NCBI RefSeq assembly: GCF_049680855.1
Contig: NZ_JBMPGS010000004.1
Span: 186,001 to 250,000, forward strand
DNA from: Salinimicrobium sp049680855
Lineage (GTDB): Bacteria; Bacteroidota; Bacteroidia; Flavobacteriales; Flavobacteriaceae
Direction of reading: 5' to 3'
Length of the DNA: 64,000 bases
Shown here piece by piece: positions 52,351-63,300 of the stretch. Both the position numbers and the translations under genes were made by a program. Position 1 is the first letter of the stretch; every line of letters starts with the position of its first letter. The notes beneath the pieces are model-generated. The model was not told the DNA's origin. It made no database searches and saw only the letters and a list, made by a program, of their open reading frames with translations.

Positions 52351-52767
52351 TTTTTCAGCAATCCAAAATTTCTGAAGGTTATCAAAAGCTCAAATTCTTC
52401 CAGAAGCAGGTGCTCAAATACCTTTTTTAACACCTCTACCTTTGAATAAGGCTCTATAGATTCTTAAAATAATTATTAGTTACATTTTTCCAGTCAAAAA
52501 CTATGGTAACCGCTGTAAACACAAATTATAATTAAACACTGGGCTACAAAATTTGAAATTCCTTTTTATTCTCTGCTTATAATCACCACTTCTTATGGGT
52601 GTAAACACCTATTTACCAGATCATTAAATTGATTATCTTTATAAAATCTATAAAAAGATTTGCTCCCCCTCAAAATTATAGTCCGCAAGATTTTCACAAC
52701 TATGCCATTCAGAAATTCTGCAATAGGATTTTCGAGCGACACTATTAACCAGTTAAGTTTTAATATT
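52351..52767. other. Intergenic region, apaG to ScyD/ScyE-like gene
   Basis: 417 bp of AT-rich sequence. The frame of the next gene is open from 52660, but the signal peptide begins at 52768. A TATCTTTA box near 52633 could be a weak -7 element. I see no terminator, RNA fold or short gene that I would defend. Confidence 0.4.
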
Positions 52768-54657
52768 ATGAAAAGAATGAAATTTTACCTAGTTGCAAGT
52801 ACAATCATGATGCTAATTGCGACCTCTTGTAGTAAGGATGACAACGTTCTTAATAGCGCTGAACTTGAGAAGGCCACCCTTTCCTTTGGACCTGAATTAA
52901 TAGATCATACAAACAAGGCAGGGCTAAAACAATCTCTGGATAATCTGCCTGAGTGTACAAATGATGAGCCTTCCTATGTCATGATCATTCTTTCCCAGGA
53001 CGGAACAGATGTTGTTGGCACAGAAGGAGCACCTTTCAGGGTAAATCTTGCCCCAAATCAGGATTTCACGGTTGAAGCCCCCGAGCTTCAGCTTAGTCCG
53101 GGGCAATATTCTCTGGATTATTTTGCCGTACATAATGGTGCAGGCGATTTGATCTGGATTGCGCCCAATGACGGAATGTTTTCCAGCTACTTTGATGATC
53201 CAATGCCTATAAACATTGAACTTGGTGCCGGTGTCAAAAAATATGTAGAAGTAGCTGTCATGTGTTTCGATAACAGATTCGTCAATGAGTACGGCTATTT
53301 GTTCTTTGATCTTGAAACTTCAGAAGCCATGGAGTTTTGCCTCTTTGCCAATTACTGTAATGAATCAGGCCGGCATTATCCCGCAGCCTTCAGCGTAGAT
53401 ATCTGGCTCGGCACAGACAATAGCGGTACTCCAATTTATTCTAATTCAGTAAACAGTACTTCAACCCAGGGCGAAGACCCATCGGCCCAACCATTATGTT
53501 TCGCTTTACCAAATCTTTCTGAATTTGCCGATAGCGAAGATTATATTTATTTCGAGATCACCCTCCTGGACTGGGAAGGAGTTTATGGAAATATAGAGAA
53601 CGAAGTGATTACAGGTACTTTAAGCAGAGAAGACATTCAGGCGAATTTTGAAGAGGATGGATCTGTTAATTATGAGCACATAAGATTTGGTTGTGAAGTA
53701 GAGAATCCTGCCCAGTTTAGTGGCCCTTTATTTGATCTTGAAATTTTATCAACCGGTGATATTTTGGTCGCAGATGCCTCGGCAGGAATAAAGAATCTTT
53801 CCGGAAGTCTCCTGGTGAACCTTCCCGGAGTGAACGCTCTAAGCCAGGCAGGAATAGAAACGATATGGGCTACCACAGGTCCACCTGCTGAAACAACCAT
53901 GGATGTGAACCAGAGGTTATACCGCATAATTAATAACAATGCCGTAATGGTTGCCAATCTTTTTGAATTTGAAGCAACTTATAATCCTGATGGCGAAGAC
54001 GTGAATTCCAATCCTTTTGATGTTCAAGCATTATCCGAAAATCTAGCCCTGGTGATAGATGCCGGCGCGAATGATCTTCTTCGCATTGATAATGAGGGTA
54101 ATATTGACATCGCGGCGATTTTTCCTTCGGAAGTGGTATCTACAGAAAATATTAAAAGTATAGTCGGCTGCCCCGGCTCGGCAGATGATCTTTGTGATTT
54201 ACCACCCATGATGCCTGCACAGGCCGTACCAACCTCCATTGTAATTGGCCCTGACGGGTATTATTATGTAGGTGAATTAAAAGGATTTCCTGCCCCCACA
54301 GGTGCGTCAAATATCTGGAGGATCGCGCCCGGTGCCTTAAACGCCACCTGCGGATCAAGCCCCGATTGTGTGAAGGCATTTGACGGCGGTTTCACCTCCA
54401 TAATAGACATGAAATTTGGGGAAGATGGATTGCTCTATGTCGCTGAAATGGACTCCAGAAGCTGGTTTGCTATGGAAGTTGGCCAGGGCGAAGGAGGAAG
54501 GATCCAGGCCTGCGATCCACAAACGCTTGACTGTGATGTGATCGCCAGCGGTATTCCCATGTTGACTGCAATTACCATTGATGAGAATGGTGAACTCTGG
54601 GCTACCAGGAATTCCCTTGTCCCCGGAATGGCCGAAGTAGTTAAGGTTCCTCTATAG
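52768..54657 (+). CDS. ScyD/ScyE-like beta-propeller lipoprotein
   Basis: A 629-residue protein from the ATG at 52768, which starts a lipoprotein signal (LVASTIMMLIATSCSKDD, Cys20 of this start). Residues about 25-300 are a Cys-containing beta-rich domain of unknown type. The C-terminal half (about 310-629) has propeller-like repeats matching ScyD/ScyE (FSGPLFDLEILSTGDILVADASAG, PTSIVIGPDGYYYVGELKGFP, LTAITIDENGELWATRN). The family name comes from cyanobacterial scytonemin genes, which are not present here. It is likely surface-exposed; its role is unknown. Confidence 0.82.
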   Translation: MKRMKFYLVASTIMMLIATSCSKDDNVLNSAELEKATLSFGPELIDHTNKAGLKQSLDNLPECTNDEPSYVMIILSQDGTDVVGTEGAPFRVNLAPNQDFTVEAPELQLSPGQYSLDYFAVHNGAGDLIWIAPNDGMFSSYFDDPMPINIELGAGVKKYVEVAVMCFDNRFVNEYGYLFFDLETSEAMEFCLFANYCNESGRHYPAAFSVDIWLGTDNSGTPIYSNSVNSTSTQGEDPSAQPLCFALPNLSEFADSEDYIYFEITLLDWEGVYGNIENEVITGTLSREDIQANFEEDGSVNYEHIRFGCEVENPAQFSGPLFDLEILSTGDILVADASAGIKNLSGSLLVNLPGVNALSQAGIETIWATTGPPAETTMDVNQRLYRIINNNAVMVANLFEFEATYNPDGEDVNSNPFDVQALSENLALVIDAGANDLLRIDNEGNIDIAAIFPSEVVSTENIKSIVGCPGSADDLCDLPPMMPAQAVPTSIVIGPDGYYYVGELKGFPAPTGASNIWRIAPGALNATCGSSPDCVKAFDGGFTSIIDMKFGEDGLLYVAEMDSRSWFAMEVGQGEGGRIQACDPQTLDCDVIASGIPMLTAITIDENGELWATRNSLVPGMAEVVKVPL

Positions 54658-54690
54658 TCAAAAATGCCGTTCTGATTACTCATTTTTGAC
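54657..54690. repeat. Recurrent intergenic palindrome, copy 7 (split arms)
   Basis: GTCAAAAATG (54657-54666) and CATTTTTGAC (54681-54690) are exact inverted repeats around a 14-nt loop. They begin on the last base of the ScyD/ScyE-like stop codon. Confidence 0.6.
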
Positions 54691-54727
54691 AAATGAACTG
54701 AAGGATATTGATCATGCAATTTATAAT

Positions 54728-54763
54728 ATAGTCCGGATCTCCCAGAGCCGGACTATTCTTTTT
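54728..54763 (+). terminator. Terminator after the ScyD/ScyE-like gene
   Basis: ATAGTCCGG pairs with CCGGACTAT (9 bp) and is followed by TCTTTTT. Confidence 0.82.
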
Positions 54764-54829
54764 ACGAAATTTCACTCTCTAAAAACTGACCTGCAAAGCT
54801 ATTTTTCCCACCGCCAAACCTTCAGGTCT

Positions 54830-55543
54830 TCAAATTTTCAAATTGGATTGAGTTTCTTCATCTTTTTCTAGGTCGTTATAATAAAAATTTGCTTGCTCTT
54901 CAAAAATGACAATTTGAGATACACTTTTTGTTTTTACAAATCCGCGGTCCATAACAAGTCCAACATTCTTGTCACCTTTTCCCGCTGAAAAATGAAAATC
55001 CAGCAATGCTTCCGGAGTGAACTCCTTCGATTTCTGAAACTCCTGAAACCACTTTTCTCGCATCTTTTTCATTTCAGAAGAATATAAAGGACTAGACGAC
55101 CATATGTAAGGCTTCAAGGGCAATTCTTTAAGGTGTTTATGAGTTCCATCCCACACAAATTCGGTTAAGGAAAGTTCACTTTGCCATTGGGCAACAACCA
55201 TAGTGAAAGGTTCGACTTCAGCAAGGTCATAAGCTTCCGCAGCTGTATGAAAATTATCCGCAACAAGGAGATCTTTCAGCACCAGTCCCCTGCTCTTCGC
55301 GTAAAAAGGCTTTCGCACGTGCTTTTCGAATCCGCCGTTCATCAAACAAATCACCCGCTTCTTTTCACTTACTGCAATCCAGGTTCCGCCTGCTACAGCA
55401 TCCTTAGGATAAATAAGTTTTATTCCATTTTCAGTATAAAGCTTTGGAAAATAGGTTTTTCGTCCTGCCGATTCATCCCGGCTGGAGGTAAGAATGAATT
55501 GATTTGACTTTTCAGAAACGGGAACAAAAGTTATGGTGCACAT
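54830..55543 (-). CDS. NRDE (TANGO2-like) family protein
   Basis: A 237-residue protein that begins MCTITFVP, so Cys2 becomes the N-terminal residue after Met removal, as in Ntn-hydrolase folds. The NRDE motif reads SRDES, with AGGTWIAVSEKKRVICLMNGG following. The family resembles TANGO2, whose biochemical function is unsettled. It is monocistronic and divergent from pruA. Confidence 0.88.
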   Translation of the reverse strand: MCTITFVPVSEKSNQFILTSSRDESAGRKTYFPKLYTENGIKLIYPKDAVAGGTWIAVSEKKRVICLMNGGFEKHVRKPFYAKSRGLVLKDLLVADNFHTAAEAYDLAEVEPFTMVVAQWQSELSLTEFVWDGTHKHLKELPLKPYIWSSSPLYSSEMKKMREKWFQEFQKSKEFTPEALLDFHFSAGKGDKNVGLVMDRGFVKTKSVSQIVIFEEQANFYYNDLEKDEETQSNLKI

Positions 55544-55682
55544 TTTATGAAATTACTAAGAAACCGCCATTAAAAAACAAAAAGTTCACTTAAAGTTGAA
55601 GAAATTCTATTGCGGTTAGAATTCTTTTAATTTTTTTACATTTACAAAGCATTTTTAAGAACAAATAAAACGAAAACATATT

Positions 55683-57311
55683 ATGGGAAAAGGTGTATTT
55701 CAAGTTCCTCAGGCGGTAAATGAGCCTGTAAAAACATACGCGCCGGGAACGCCTGAAAGGGACCTGGTACTACAGGAATACAAGAGCCAGTACAATTCAA
55801 AAGTGGAAGTTCCGCTTTATATTGGTTCTGAAGAAATTAAAACAGGAGACACCGCTCCAATGAGTCCCCCGCACGATCACCAGCATCAGCTGGGCGTGTA
55901 TCACAAAGCTTCAAAAGAACATGTGCAAAAGGCCATTAGCAGCGCAATGGAAGCACGCGAGAAATGGGCGAATCTGGAATGGGAGCAGCGGGCAGCGGTC
56001 TTCCTAAAAGCTGCAGAACTTATTGCAGGTCCATATCGCTACAAGATCAACGCCGCAACGATGCTGGGACAATCTAAGAATATTTATCAGGCTGAAATTG
56101 ATTCTGCCTGTGAACTTATTGATTTCCTACGCTTTAATGTGGAATACATGACGCGTATTTACGAAGAGCAACCAGAATCTTCTTCAGAAGCATGGAACCG
56201 TTTGGAGTACCGTCCTCTTGAAGGATTCGTGTATGCCGTTACGCCATTTAACTTTACGGCGATTGCAGGAAACCTTCCCTCGGCTCCCGCATTAATGGGA
56301 AATGTTGCTATTTGGAAGCCAAGTGATTCTCAGGTATATTCTGCCCGTGTGATCATGGAAGTATTTAAAGAAGCCGGGTTGCCAGACGGTGTCATCAACA
56401 TGGTCATGGGTGATCCAAAAATGATTAGTGATACAGTACTTGAAAGCCGCGATTTCTCCGGACTTCATTTCACCGGAAGCACCACCGTCTTCAAGAACCT
56501 GTGGCAGCAAATTGGAGAAAATATCCATAATTACAGATCATATCCAAGAATTGTAGGAGAAACAGGAGGAAAAGACTTTATTATTGCGCATCCTTCGGCC
56601 AATCCAAAACAAGTGGCCACCGCAATTTCCAGAGGTGCTTTTGAATTCCAGGGGCAAAAATGTAGTGCTGCATCCAGGGTTTATCTTCCTAAGAGCCTAT
56701 GGCCAGAAATTAAAGACTTTGTTACCGAGGATGTTCGATCTTTTAAAATGGGATCTCCCGAAGATATGAACAACTTCATTACCGCTGTCATTCACGAAGC
56801 ATCTTTCGATAAACTTGCCAAGTTTATTGATGCTGCAAAAAATAATGAGGAAGCCGAAATAGTCGTTGGAGGAAATTATGATAAATCCAAAGGATATTTT
56901 GTTGAGCCCACGATCATCCTGACTTCAAACAAGAGGTACAGCACGATGTGTACAGAGCTATTTGGCCCTGTGGTGACGATCTATTTATATGAAGATGATA
57001 AATGGGAAGAAACATTAAAAGAAGTTGATGAGGCTACTGAATATGCCTTAACGGGAGCCATTTTCTCACAGGACAGATATGCAGCCGCTGAAGCAACAAA
57101 ATCACTTCAAAATGCTGCCGGAAACTTCTATATAAATGATAAACCAACAGGAGCCGTTGTAGGACAACAGCCATTTGGCGGTGCTCGCGGTAGTGGTACG
57201 AACGATAAAGCAGGTTCTATTCTCAACCTTTACCGATGGATCTCCCCAAGAACCATTAAAGAAACTTTTGTAAGCGCTACAGATTACAGGTATCCTTTCA
57301 TGGGAGAATAA
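55683..57311 (+). CDS. pruA: L-glutamate gamma-semialdehyde dehydrogenase
   Basis: A 542-residue aldehyde dehydrogenase that oxidises the proline breakdown intermediate P5C/glutamate semialdehyde to glutamate with NAD+. It has the NAD-binding FTGSTTVFKNLW, the catalytic Glu in GETGGKDF, the catalytic Cys in FEFQGQKCSAASR, and the C-terminal GQQPFGGARGSGTNDKAG. Proline dehydrogenase (putA type) is not fused or adjacent. A strong terminator follows. Confidence 0.97.
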   Translation: MGKGVFQVPQAVNEPVKTYAPGTPERDLVLQEYKSQYNSKVEVPLYIGSEEIKTGDTAPMSPPHDHQHQLGVYHKASKEHVQKAISSAMEAREKWANLEWEQRAAVFLKAAELIAGPYRYKINAATMLGQSKNIYQAEIDSACELIDFLRFNVEYMTRIYEEQPESSSEAWNRLEYRPLEGFVYAVTPFNFTAIAGNLPSAPALMGNVAIWKPSDSQVYSARVIMEVFKEAGLPDGVINMVMGDPKMISDTVLESRDFSGLHFTGSTTVFKNLWQQIGENIHNYRSYPRIVGETGGKDFIIAHPSANPKQVATAISRGAFEFQGQKCSAASRVYLPKSLWPEIKDFVTEDVRSFKMGSPEDMNNFITAVIHEASFDKLAKFIDAAKNNEEAEIVVGGNYDKSKGYFVEPTIILTSNKRYSTMCTELFGPVVTIYLYEDDKWEETLKEVDEATEYALTGAIFSQDRYAAAEATKSLQNAAGNFYINDKPTGAVVGQQPFGGARGSGTNDKAGSILNLYRWISPRTIKETFVSATDYRYPFMGE

Positions 57312-57331
57312 ATTTCCTGAACACAATTACG

Positions 57332-57371
57332 AAAAGCCATTCAAAAATGACATTTTTGAATGGCTTTTTTT
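57332..57371 (+). terminator. Terminator after pruA, containing palindrome copy 8
   Basis: AAAAGCC...GGCTTTT forms the base of a long hairpin. Its upper stem, 57341-57359, is the perfect 19-bp palindrome TCAAAAATGACATTTTTGA. A T run follows. This is the fullest copy of the recurrent palindrome. Confidence 0.85.
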
Positions 57372-57610
57372 ATTCTGAAGGATTAGAGGTTTTCTTCTAG
57401 ATAGAAGAACCACATTCCAACTTTTAGTTTAATAATATTTTTCCTACAACTTTCTTCGGAAGAAAACTCCTACATCAACTTTTCAGCAGCTTAGCCAAAT
57501 TATTTTCTGTTGGTCGAAATTCTTAAAATACAGCCGGATTATATTGTAATTTGGTTGCTCTAAAGCCTCTCCCCCCAAAGCTTTACCCCTATTTCATCTG
57601 AAACCGGAAT

Positions 57611-60046
57611 ATGATTGGAAAAGCACATTTTCTATACTTGCTGTTCGCTATTTTTTTCCTGCCCATCTCTTCATTTGGCCAGGCCTGCCCTACATCGGTA
57701 TCTATAAAATCTACTCCAGGAACCGTCATTTGTGAGGGTGAATCGGTTGAATTTAGCGCCAGTACAAGCGTAGGAACGAATCTCACTTTTTCATGGAAAG
57801 TCAATAATCAGTTCTCTGGCTCCGGAAAAACGGTAACAATTCCTGCGCTGCAAGATGGGGACCTTGTCGAAGTGGAGGTAAGTTCAAAAGATGCGCCCGG
57901 TTGTTTGAAAACCGATGAGGTTAGAATTCAGGTAAATCCAAATATCTCAGGAATTGCAAAAATTAAAGCAGGTAACACTAAAATTTGTCCTGGGGAAACG
58001 GTAAACTTCAGCATTGATTTCATGACACATCCCGGTAGTAATGCCAATTATAAATGGCAGCTCACCAGGAATGGCACAACCAGTATTGTAAGTACTTCAA
58101 ACAATCTTTCTGATAATATTTTTAAGGAAGGCGACAAAATTAAACTTGTCATAGACCCCTCTCTTCCATGTTTTCCTGCCTTTGAAAGCAACAGTATTGT
58201 AATTACTGAAAATTCAGGTCCGCCGGCCACTCCCGGAATCATTTCCGGAGGAACATCTGTTTGCCCGGGCTCCAGCGTCACCTACACAATTTCAGAAGTG
58301 GCAGAAGCAAACGAATATATCTGGATGCTGCCAACCGGCTGGACAGGTATTAGCAGTACGAACTCTATCACGGTTACTCCTGGAAAAGTCGGCGGAACTA
58401 TAACTGTAAAAGCAAAAAACTCCTGCGGAACCAGCGCCCCACAATCTCTTGAAGTTACCTCCAGGACTGGAACACCCAATACGCCAAATGCAGTTGAAGG
58501 ACCGGTGAAAATTTGCCCTAACACTACCGTGACCTATGAAGTGCCACCGGTTGACGGTGCCAAGGAATATTTCTGGAAGCTGCCGCCGGACTGGACGGGC
58601 AGCAGCACGACCAATACGATCACGGTTACTACGGGTGCACAGGGAAGCCGTATAATAGAAGTACAGGCCGGGAATGACTGCGGGCAGAGTAAATTTTCGA
58701 GCCTGGAGGTTCTGGTAGAAGCCGGAACACCTGCAATTCCTGAACCTATTAACGGCCCTCATGAAATTTGTGCCGGAGCTAATGGGACCTATTCAATTCC
58801 TGAAGTGCCCGGCGCCACTGAATATGAATGGACGCTGCCGCAGGGCTGGACTGGCATAAGCAACACCAACAGCATAGATGTCACCACCACCTCCAATAAT
58901 GGCGAAATCGCAGTCATTGCAAAAAATAACTGCGGAAGCAGCGCCTCCAGAAAGCTGGAAGTTACCATTGCCCCGGGAATTTCTACCAATCCCGTGGAAA
59001 TAAGGGGAAACACTTCGGTTTGTGCAGGAGAAAGCACCACTTATTCCGTTTCCCGAGTTTCCGGGGCAACCTACAACTGGAGCATTCCCAACGGGTGGAA
59101 TATCGTTCAGGAAAACGGGAATGAAATAATAATCGTCGCCGGAAATGAAGCTGAAAATGACATTTTGGAAGTACTCATTAAAGACCAGTGTGGAAACAGT
59201 CTTTCCCGCAGTGTAAGCCTCAGTATTAATCCTGGAAAACCTGTAATTTCAGGAATTATTGCGGGTCCACAACAGGTCTGTTCCGGCAAAAATGAGATTT
59301 ATTATTCTATTTCTGCTGTTGAGAGTGCTACCAATTACACATGGAATTTCCCCACAGGTTGGCAATTGATCAACGGAATGGGAACCAATGTGGTAAGCGT
59401 TATTCCGGCTGCACGAGGCGGCGAGGTTTCTGTGGTAGCAGAAAATGGCTGCGGAAAAAGCAATAGAAGCATCTTCACAGTAGAAGTTGAAAATGCAGTT
59501 CCTTCTCAACCTGACAAAATTTTCACGAACCTTTCTGAAGATCTTAATATCTGCAATTCCGAAGCTGAGATCACTTTCTCTGTTCCTCCGGTTCCTAATG
59601 CCACAGCATATCACTGGACTTTCCCTGAAGGGTGGAACGTCATCGCTGGTGAGGGCACAAACTCCGTAGTTATCACTGCAGACAAATATTACGAGTATTC
59701 AAATCCAATGTCGGTCACAGTAGAAGCTGTGAATTCCTGCGGAAACAGCGCGCCCAGGATACTCGAAAATGTTGTTTGTGAACGTAATTTTGAAGAGCAG
59801 GTTAATGGAGGATTAAAAGTAATATACGTTAGCCGGGACAGGCAAATTCTTATTGATAATCCAAAAATGCGGAAAATAAAGCTGGTTCTTTTGCATAATT
59901 CAGCGGGACAGGAAACAGAAACTTATCTCAATATTGACACCATGAAAAGAATCGTACTTCCGGTTCGTTACGCTAACCCCGGTTCTTATTTTGTACGCAT
60001 TCATTTTGAGGAAGGAGTGTTGACCAAACAAATCATGCTGAACTAG
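57611..60046 (+). CDS. Secreted PKD-like repeat protein with T9SS type A tail
   Basis: An 811-residue protein with a signal peptide (YLLFAIFFLPISSFGQ). After an Ig-like first part (about 25-200) there are six or so PKD-like modules of about 85 residues, from about 205 to 730. Each has P..I.G...VC.G....Y.V..V.GAT.Y.W..P.GW, a GTN..V/T strand, and an N.CG.S ending, with a pair of Cys per module. The last 75 residues (GGLKVIYVSRDRQILIDNP...GSYFVRIHFEEGVLTKQIMLN) fit a T9SS type A sorting domain. It is probably a surface adhesin or carbohydrate-contact protein. A signal and a sorting tail at the two ends show it is full-length. Confidence 0.88.
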   Translation: MIGKAHFLYLLFAIFFLPISSFGQACPTSVSIKSTPGTVICEGESVEFSASTSVGTNLTFSWKVNNQFSGSGKTVTIPALQDGDLVEVEVSSKDAPGCLKTDEVRIQVNPNISGIAKIKAGNTKICPGETVNFSIDFMTHPGSNANYKWQLTRNGTTSIVSTSNNLSDNIFKEGDKIKLVIDPSLPCFPAFESNSIVITENSGPPATPGIISGGTSVCPGSSVTYTISEVAEANEYIWMLPTGWTGISSTNSITVTPGKVGGTITVKAKNSCGTSAPQSLEVTSRTGTPNTPNAVEGPVKICPNTTVTYEVPPVDGAKEYFWKLPPDWTGSSTTNTITVTTGAQGSRIIEVQAGNDCGQSKFSSLEVLVEAGTPAIPEPINGPHEICAGANGTYSIPEVPGATEYEWTLPQGWTGISNTNSIDVTTTSNNGEIAVIAKNNCGSSASRKLEVTIAPGISTNPVEIRGNTSVCAGESTTYSVSRVSGATYNWSIPNGWNIVQENGNEIIIVAGNEAENDILEVLIKDQCGNSLSRSVSLSINPGKPVISGIIAGPQQVCSGKNEIYYSISAVESATNYTWNFPTGWQLINGMGTNVVSVIPAARGGEVSVVAENGCGKSNRSIFTVEVENAVPSQPDKIFTNLSEDLNICNSEAEITFSVPPVPNATAYHWTFPEGWNVIAGEGTNSVVITADKYYEYSNPMSVTVEAVNSCGNSAPRILENVVCERNFEEQVNGGLKVIYVSRDRQILIDNPKMRKIKLVLLHNSAGQETETYLNIDTMKRIVLPVRYANPGSYFVRIHFEEGVLTKQIMLN

Positions 60047-60318
60047 CGTTTTAAATCCTGAAAGTTTTCTCCTTCTTTACTCATCTCATTTTACATCAGG
60101 TTTTACCACTCAACGCAGTTTTTTACCCTTAAACTCACATTTAACATTAAATTTATTGTAAGGTTCTACTTACAAAAAGAATAAAGTTCAGAATTATAAA
60201 CCTGAATTTTACTGCTATTAAAGTATTATTACGCACTTAATCGATCAAAAGAAGCTTAAAATGAATGAGATAAGGTTTTTTTTTCTACTTTTGAACTCTA
60301 AATTCTTAACAGGAATTT
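60047..60318. other. Intergenic region before the giant HYR-repeat gene
   Basis: 272 bp of AT-rich sequence with no gene. TACTTTTG at 60286-60293 fits the TAnnTTTG box and lies 25 bp before the ATG. No clear -33 element is visible. Confidence 0.4.
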
Positions 60319-63300
60319 ATGAGGAAAAAAACTACCTCTCTTTTATTTATTGGTTTTTTGATGATGCTGACTTCAGCCCTGGCTTCCTATTGGGAAGAAC
60401 CAGCAGAGAAACCTGTGATTTTTCCTTCTCCCAAACAAGAACAACTTTCCTGGAACGAATCTCCCTTTGGAATTTTTGCATTGGGAGTTGCAGATTGTGA
60501 TAATGATACGGAAGATCCAAAAATCACCCTTGGAAACGACATTTCCGAGAGTACAGATACAGGACAATGTACGGCATCAATAAATATTCCTGATGCGAGC
60601 TTCAGCGACAATTGTTCCGGGGAAACTTTAAAGTGGGTAATGTCAGGGGCTACCACTGGAAATGGAAACGGACAGGTTGGCAATAAAGTCTTCAACATTG
60701 GAACTACCACCATCAACTACACTGTTACCGATGCAGCAAACAATACTACGACAGGGTCTCTTTATGTAGTTGTTGAAGATAATGAAGATCCAAAAATTAC
60801 TCTTGGAAATGACATTTCCAAGAGTACAGATACAGGGAAATGTACGGCATCAATAAATGTTCCTGATGCGAGCTTCAGCGATAATTGTTCAGGGGAAACT
60901 TTAAAGTGGGCAATGTCAGGGGCTACCACCGGAAATGGAAACGGACAGGTTGGCAATAAAGTCTTCAACATTGGAACTACTACCATCAACTACACCGTTA
61001 CCGATGCAGCAAACAATACTACGACAGGGTCTCTTTATGTAGTTGTTGAAGATAATGAAGATCCAAAAATTACCCTTGGAAACGATATTTCCGAGAGTAC
61101 AGATACAGGGAAATGTACGGCATCAATAAATATTCCTGATGCAAGCTTCAGTGATAATTGTTCCGGGGAAAATTTAAAGTGGGTAATGTCAGGGGCTACC
61201 ACTGAAAATGGAAACGGACAGGTTGGCACCAAAACCTTCAATATCGGAACAACAACCATCAACTACACTGTTACCGATGCAGCAAACAATACTACGACAG
61301 GATCTCTTGATGTAGTTATTGAAGATAATGAAGATCCAAAAATCACCCTTGGAAATGACATTTCCGAAACTACAGATACAGGACAATGTACGGCATCAAT
61401 AAATGTTCCTGATGCGAGCTTCAGCGATAATTGTTCCGGGGAAACTTTAAAGTGGGCAATGTCAGGGGCTACCACCGGAAATGGAAACGGACAGGTAGGC
61501 AATAAAGTCTTCAACATTGGAACTACTACCATCAACTACACCGTTACCGATGCAGCAAACAATACTACGACAGGGTCTCTTTATGTAGTTGTTGAAGATA
61601 ATGAAGATCCAAAAATTACCCTTGGAAACGATATTTCCGAGAGTACAGATACAGGACAATGTACGGCATCAATAAATATTCCTGATGCGAGCTTTAGTGA
61701 TAATTGTTCAGGGGAAACTTTAAAGTGGGTAATGTCAGGGGCTACCACCGGAAATGGAAACGGGCAGGTTGGCACCAAAACCTTCAATATCGGAACTACC
61801 ACCATCACGTATACAGTGACCGATGCAGCAAACAATACTACGACAGGGTCTCTTGATGTAGTTGTTGAAGATAATGAAGCGCCTGTACCACCAGTTCTTT
61901 CTCCAATAACTGACTGGAGCTGTGGAAAAACAATACCCACTCCTGTTGCTCAGGATAATTGTTCCGGAGAAATTGAAGGGGTCACAGAAAAAGTAGTTTT
62001 CGACAGTCCGGGGGAGTATATAATCACCTGGACTTTTACCGATATTTCAAACAGGAAGAATACATCAACTGCCGAACAGGTGATCATAGTTCCTGAACCT
62101 ACTGTTGACGTACCGGCAATTGACGGTACTGCATTCTGTAATACAGAATCTATTCCAGCTATTACCTTTACAGGTAATGGATTAGAAAATAAACATTATG
62201 AATGGTCCTATAAAGATGCAAATAACAACAGCATTGATATTGGAATTCCCTCAAGTGGCACAGGAAATATTGCGGCCTTTACTGCAAAAAATATCACCAA
62301 TGAACCCATTACTGCAGAATTTACAGTAATTCCTTTTGGGAATGATTGCGAAGGTAGTCCTCAACGGTTCTCAATTACTATAAACCCAACCCCCACAATT
62401 ACCAAACCTGCCGACATTGTAGTTTGCGATGGAGAAATTGTTCCTGAAATAAAATTTCCAGGAGTTTCTGTTTCCGGAAGCAGAAGGGATTGGACAAATG
62501 ACAACACTGTAATTGGACTGGCTGAAAGCGGCCGGGGCAAAATTGTCTCTTTCACTGCTTCAAATGATACAAACCAAAGCATATTCGCAACAATTACCGT
62601 AACCCCAACTGCAAATAACTGCACTGGAATATCAGAAACCTTTCAAATCGAAGTAAAACCTAAACCTACCGTTACTGCTCCTGAAGACCAGGTGTATTGT
62701 AATGGGGTTAACACAAAAGCAATTACATTAGACGGTTCTCCTACAGGTGTAAAATATAATATCACGGGCGGTGCAAGTATAGGTTTATCGAATAAAACAG
62801 GAGTTACAGAAATTCCTTCATTCACTCCTGTAAATAATACTTCGAATCCTGTTTCTACCAGCATTACAATTACCCCAACAGCGAATGGCTGTATGGGTGA
62901 ACCTGTAAATTTTTCGGTCGTTGTAAATCCTACACCAAATGTTAGTATTTCTCCTTCCAGTCAGCAACTTTGTTCAGGAGAAACCACCAATCTCTCGTTA
63001 TCAGGCGGAATTGACGGAAGTACATTTAACTGGACCGTTTCAGAAATTTCTCCTGCCGGCAGTGTTTCTGGTGCCGCAAATGGAAACGGGAACAAAATAG
63101 AACAAACCTTAACAAATAGCACCAGTAGTCCGGCGACGGTAAAATACAAGGTTACCCCTTTAGCCAATGAATGTTCGGGAACGCCTATTACCGTAGCGGT
63201 GACGGTACACCCTACTCCTGAATTAAATTTTACAATTCCGTCATGTAGTCCGTCAGTAGATTTGACTGCACCCGAAATAAAAGATGGTTCTACTACTGGT

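Noticed and set aside
54900..54917. TCAAAAATGACAATTTGA near the end of the NRDE gene.
   Set aside because: It is within the coding region and imperfect, so it was not counted with the intergenic palindromes.
60511..61875. Regularly spaced direct repeats that could suggest a CRISPR array.
   Set aside because: The unit is 273 bp, has no unique spacers and is entirely coding in one frame.
60387..61940. Several minus-strand frames of 65-119 codons across the HYR repeats, some nearly identical to one another.
   Set aside because: They are antisense shadows of the plus-strand repeat gene; their similarity only mirrors the 273-bp repeats. The plus strand has a signal peptide and family domains.
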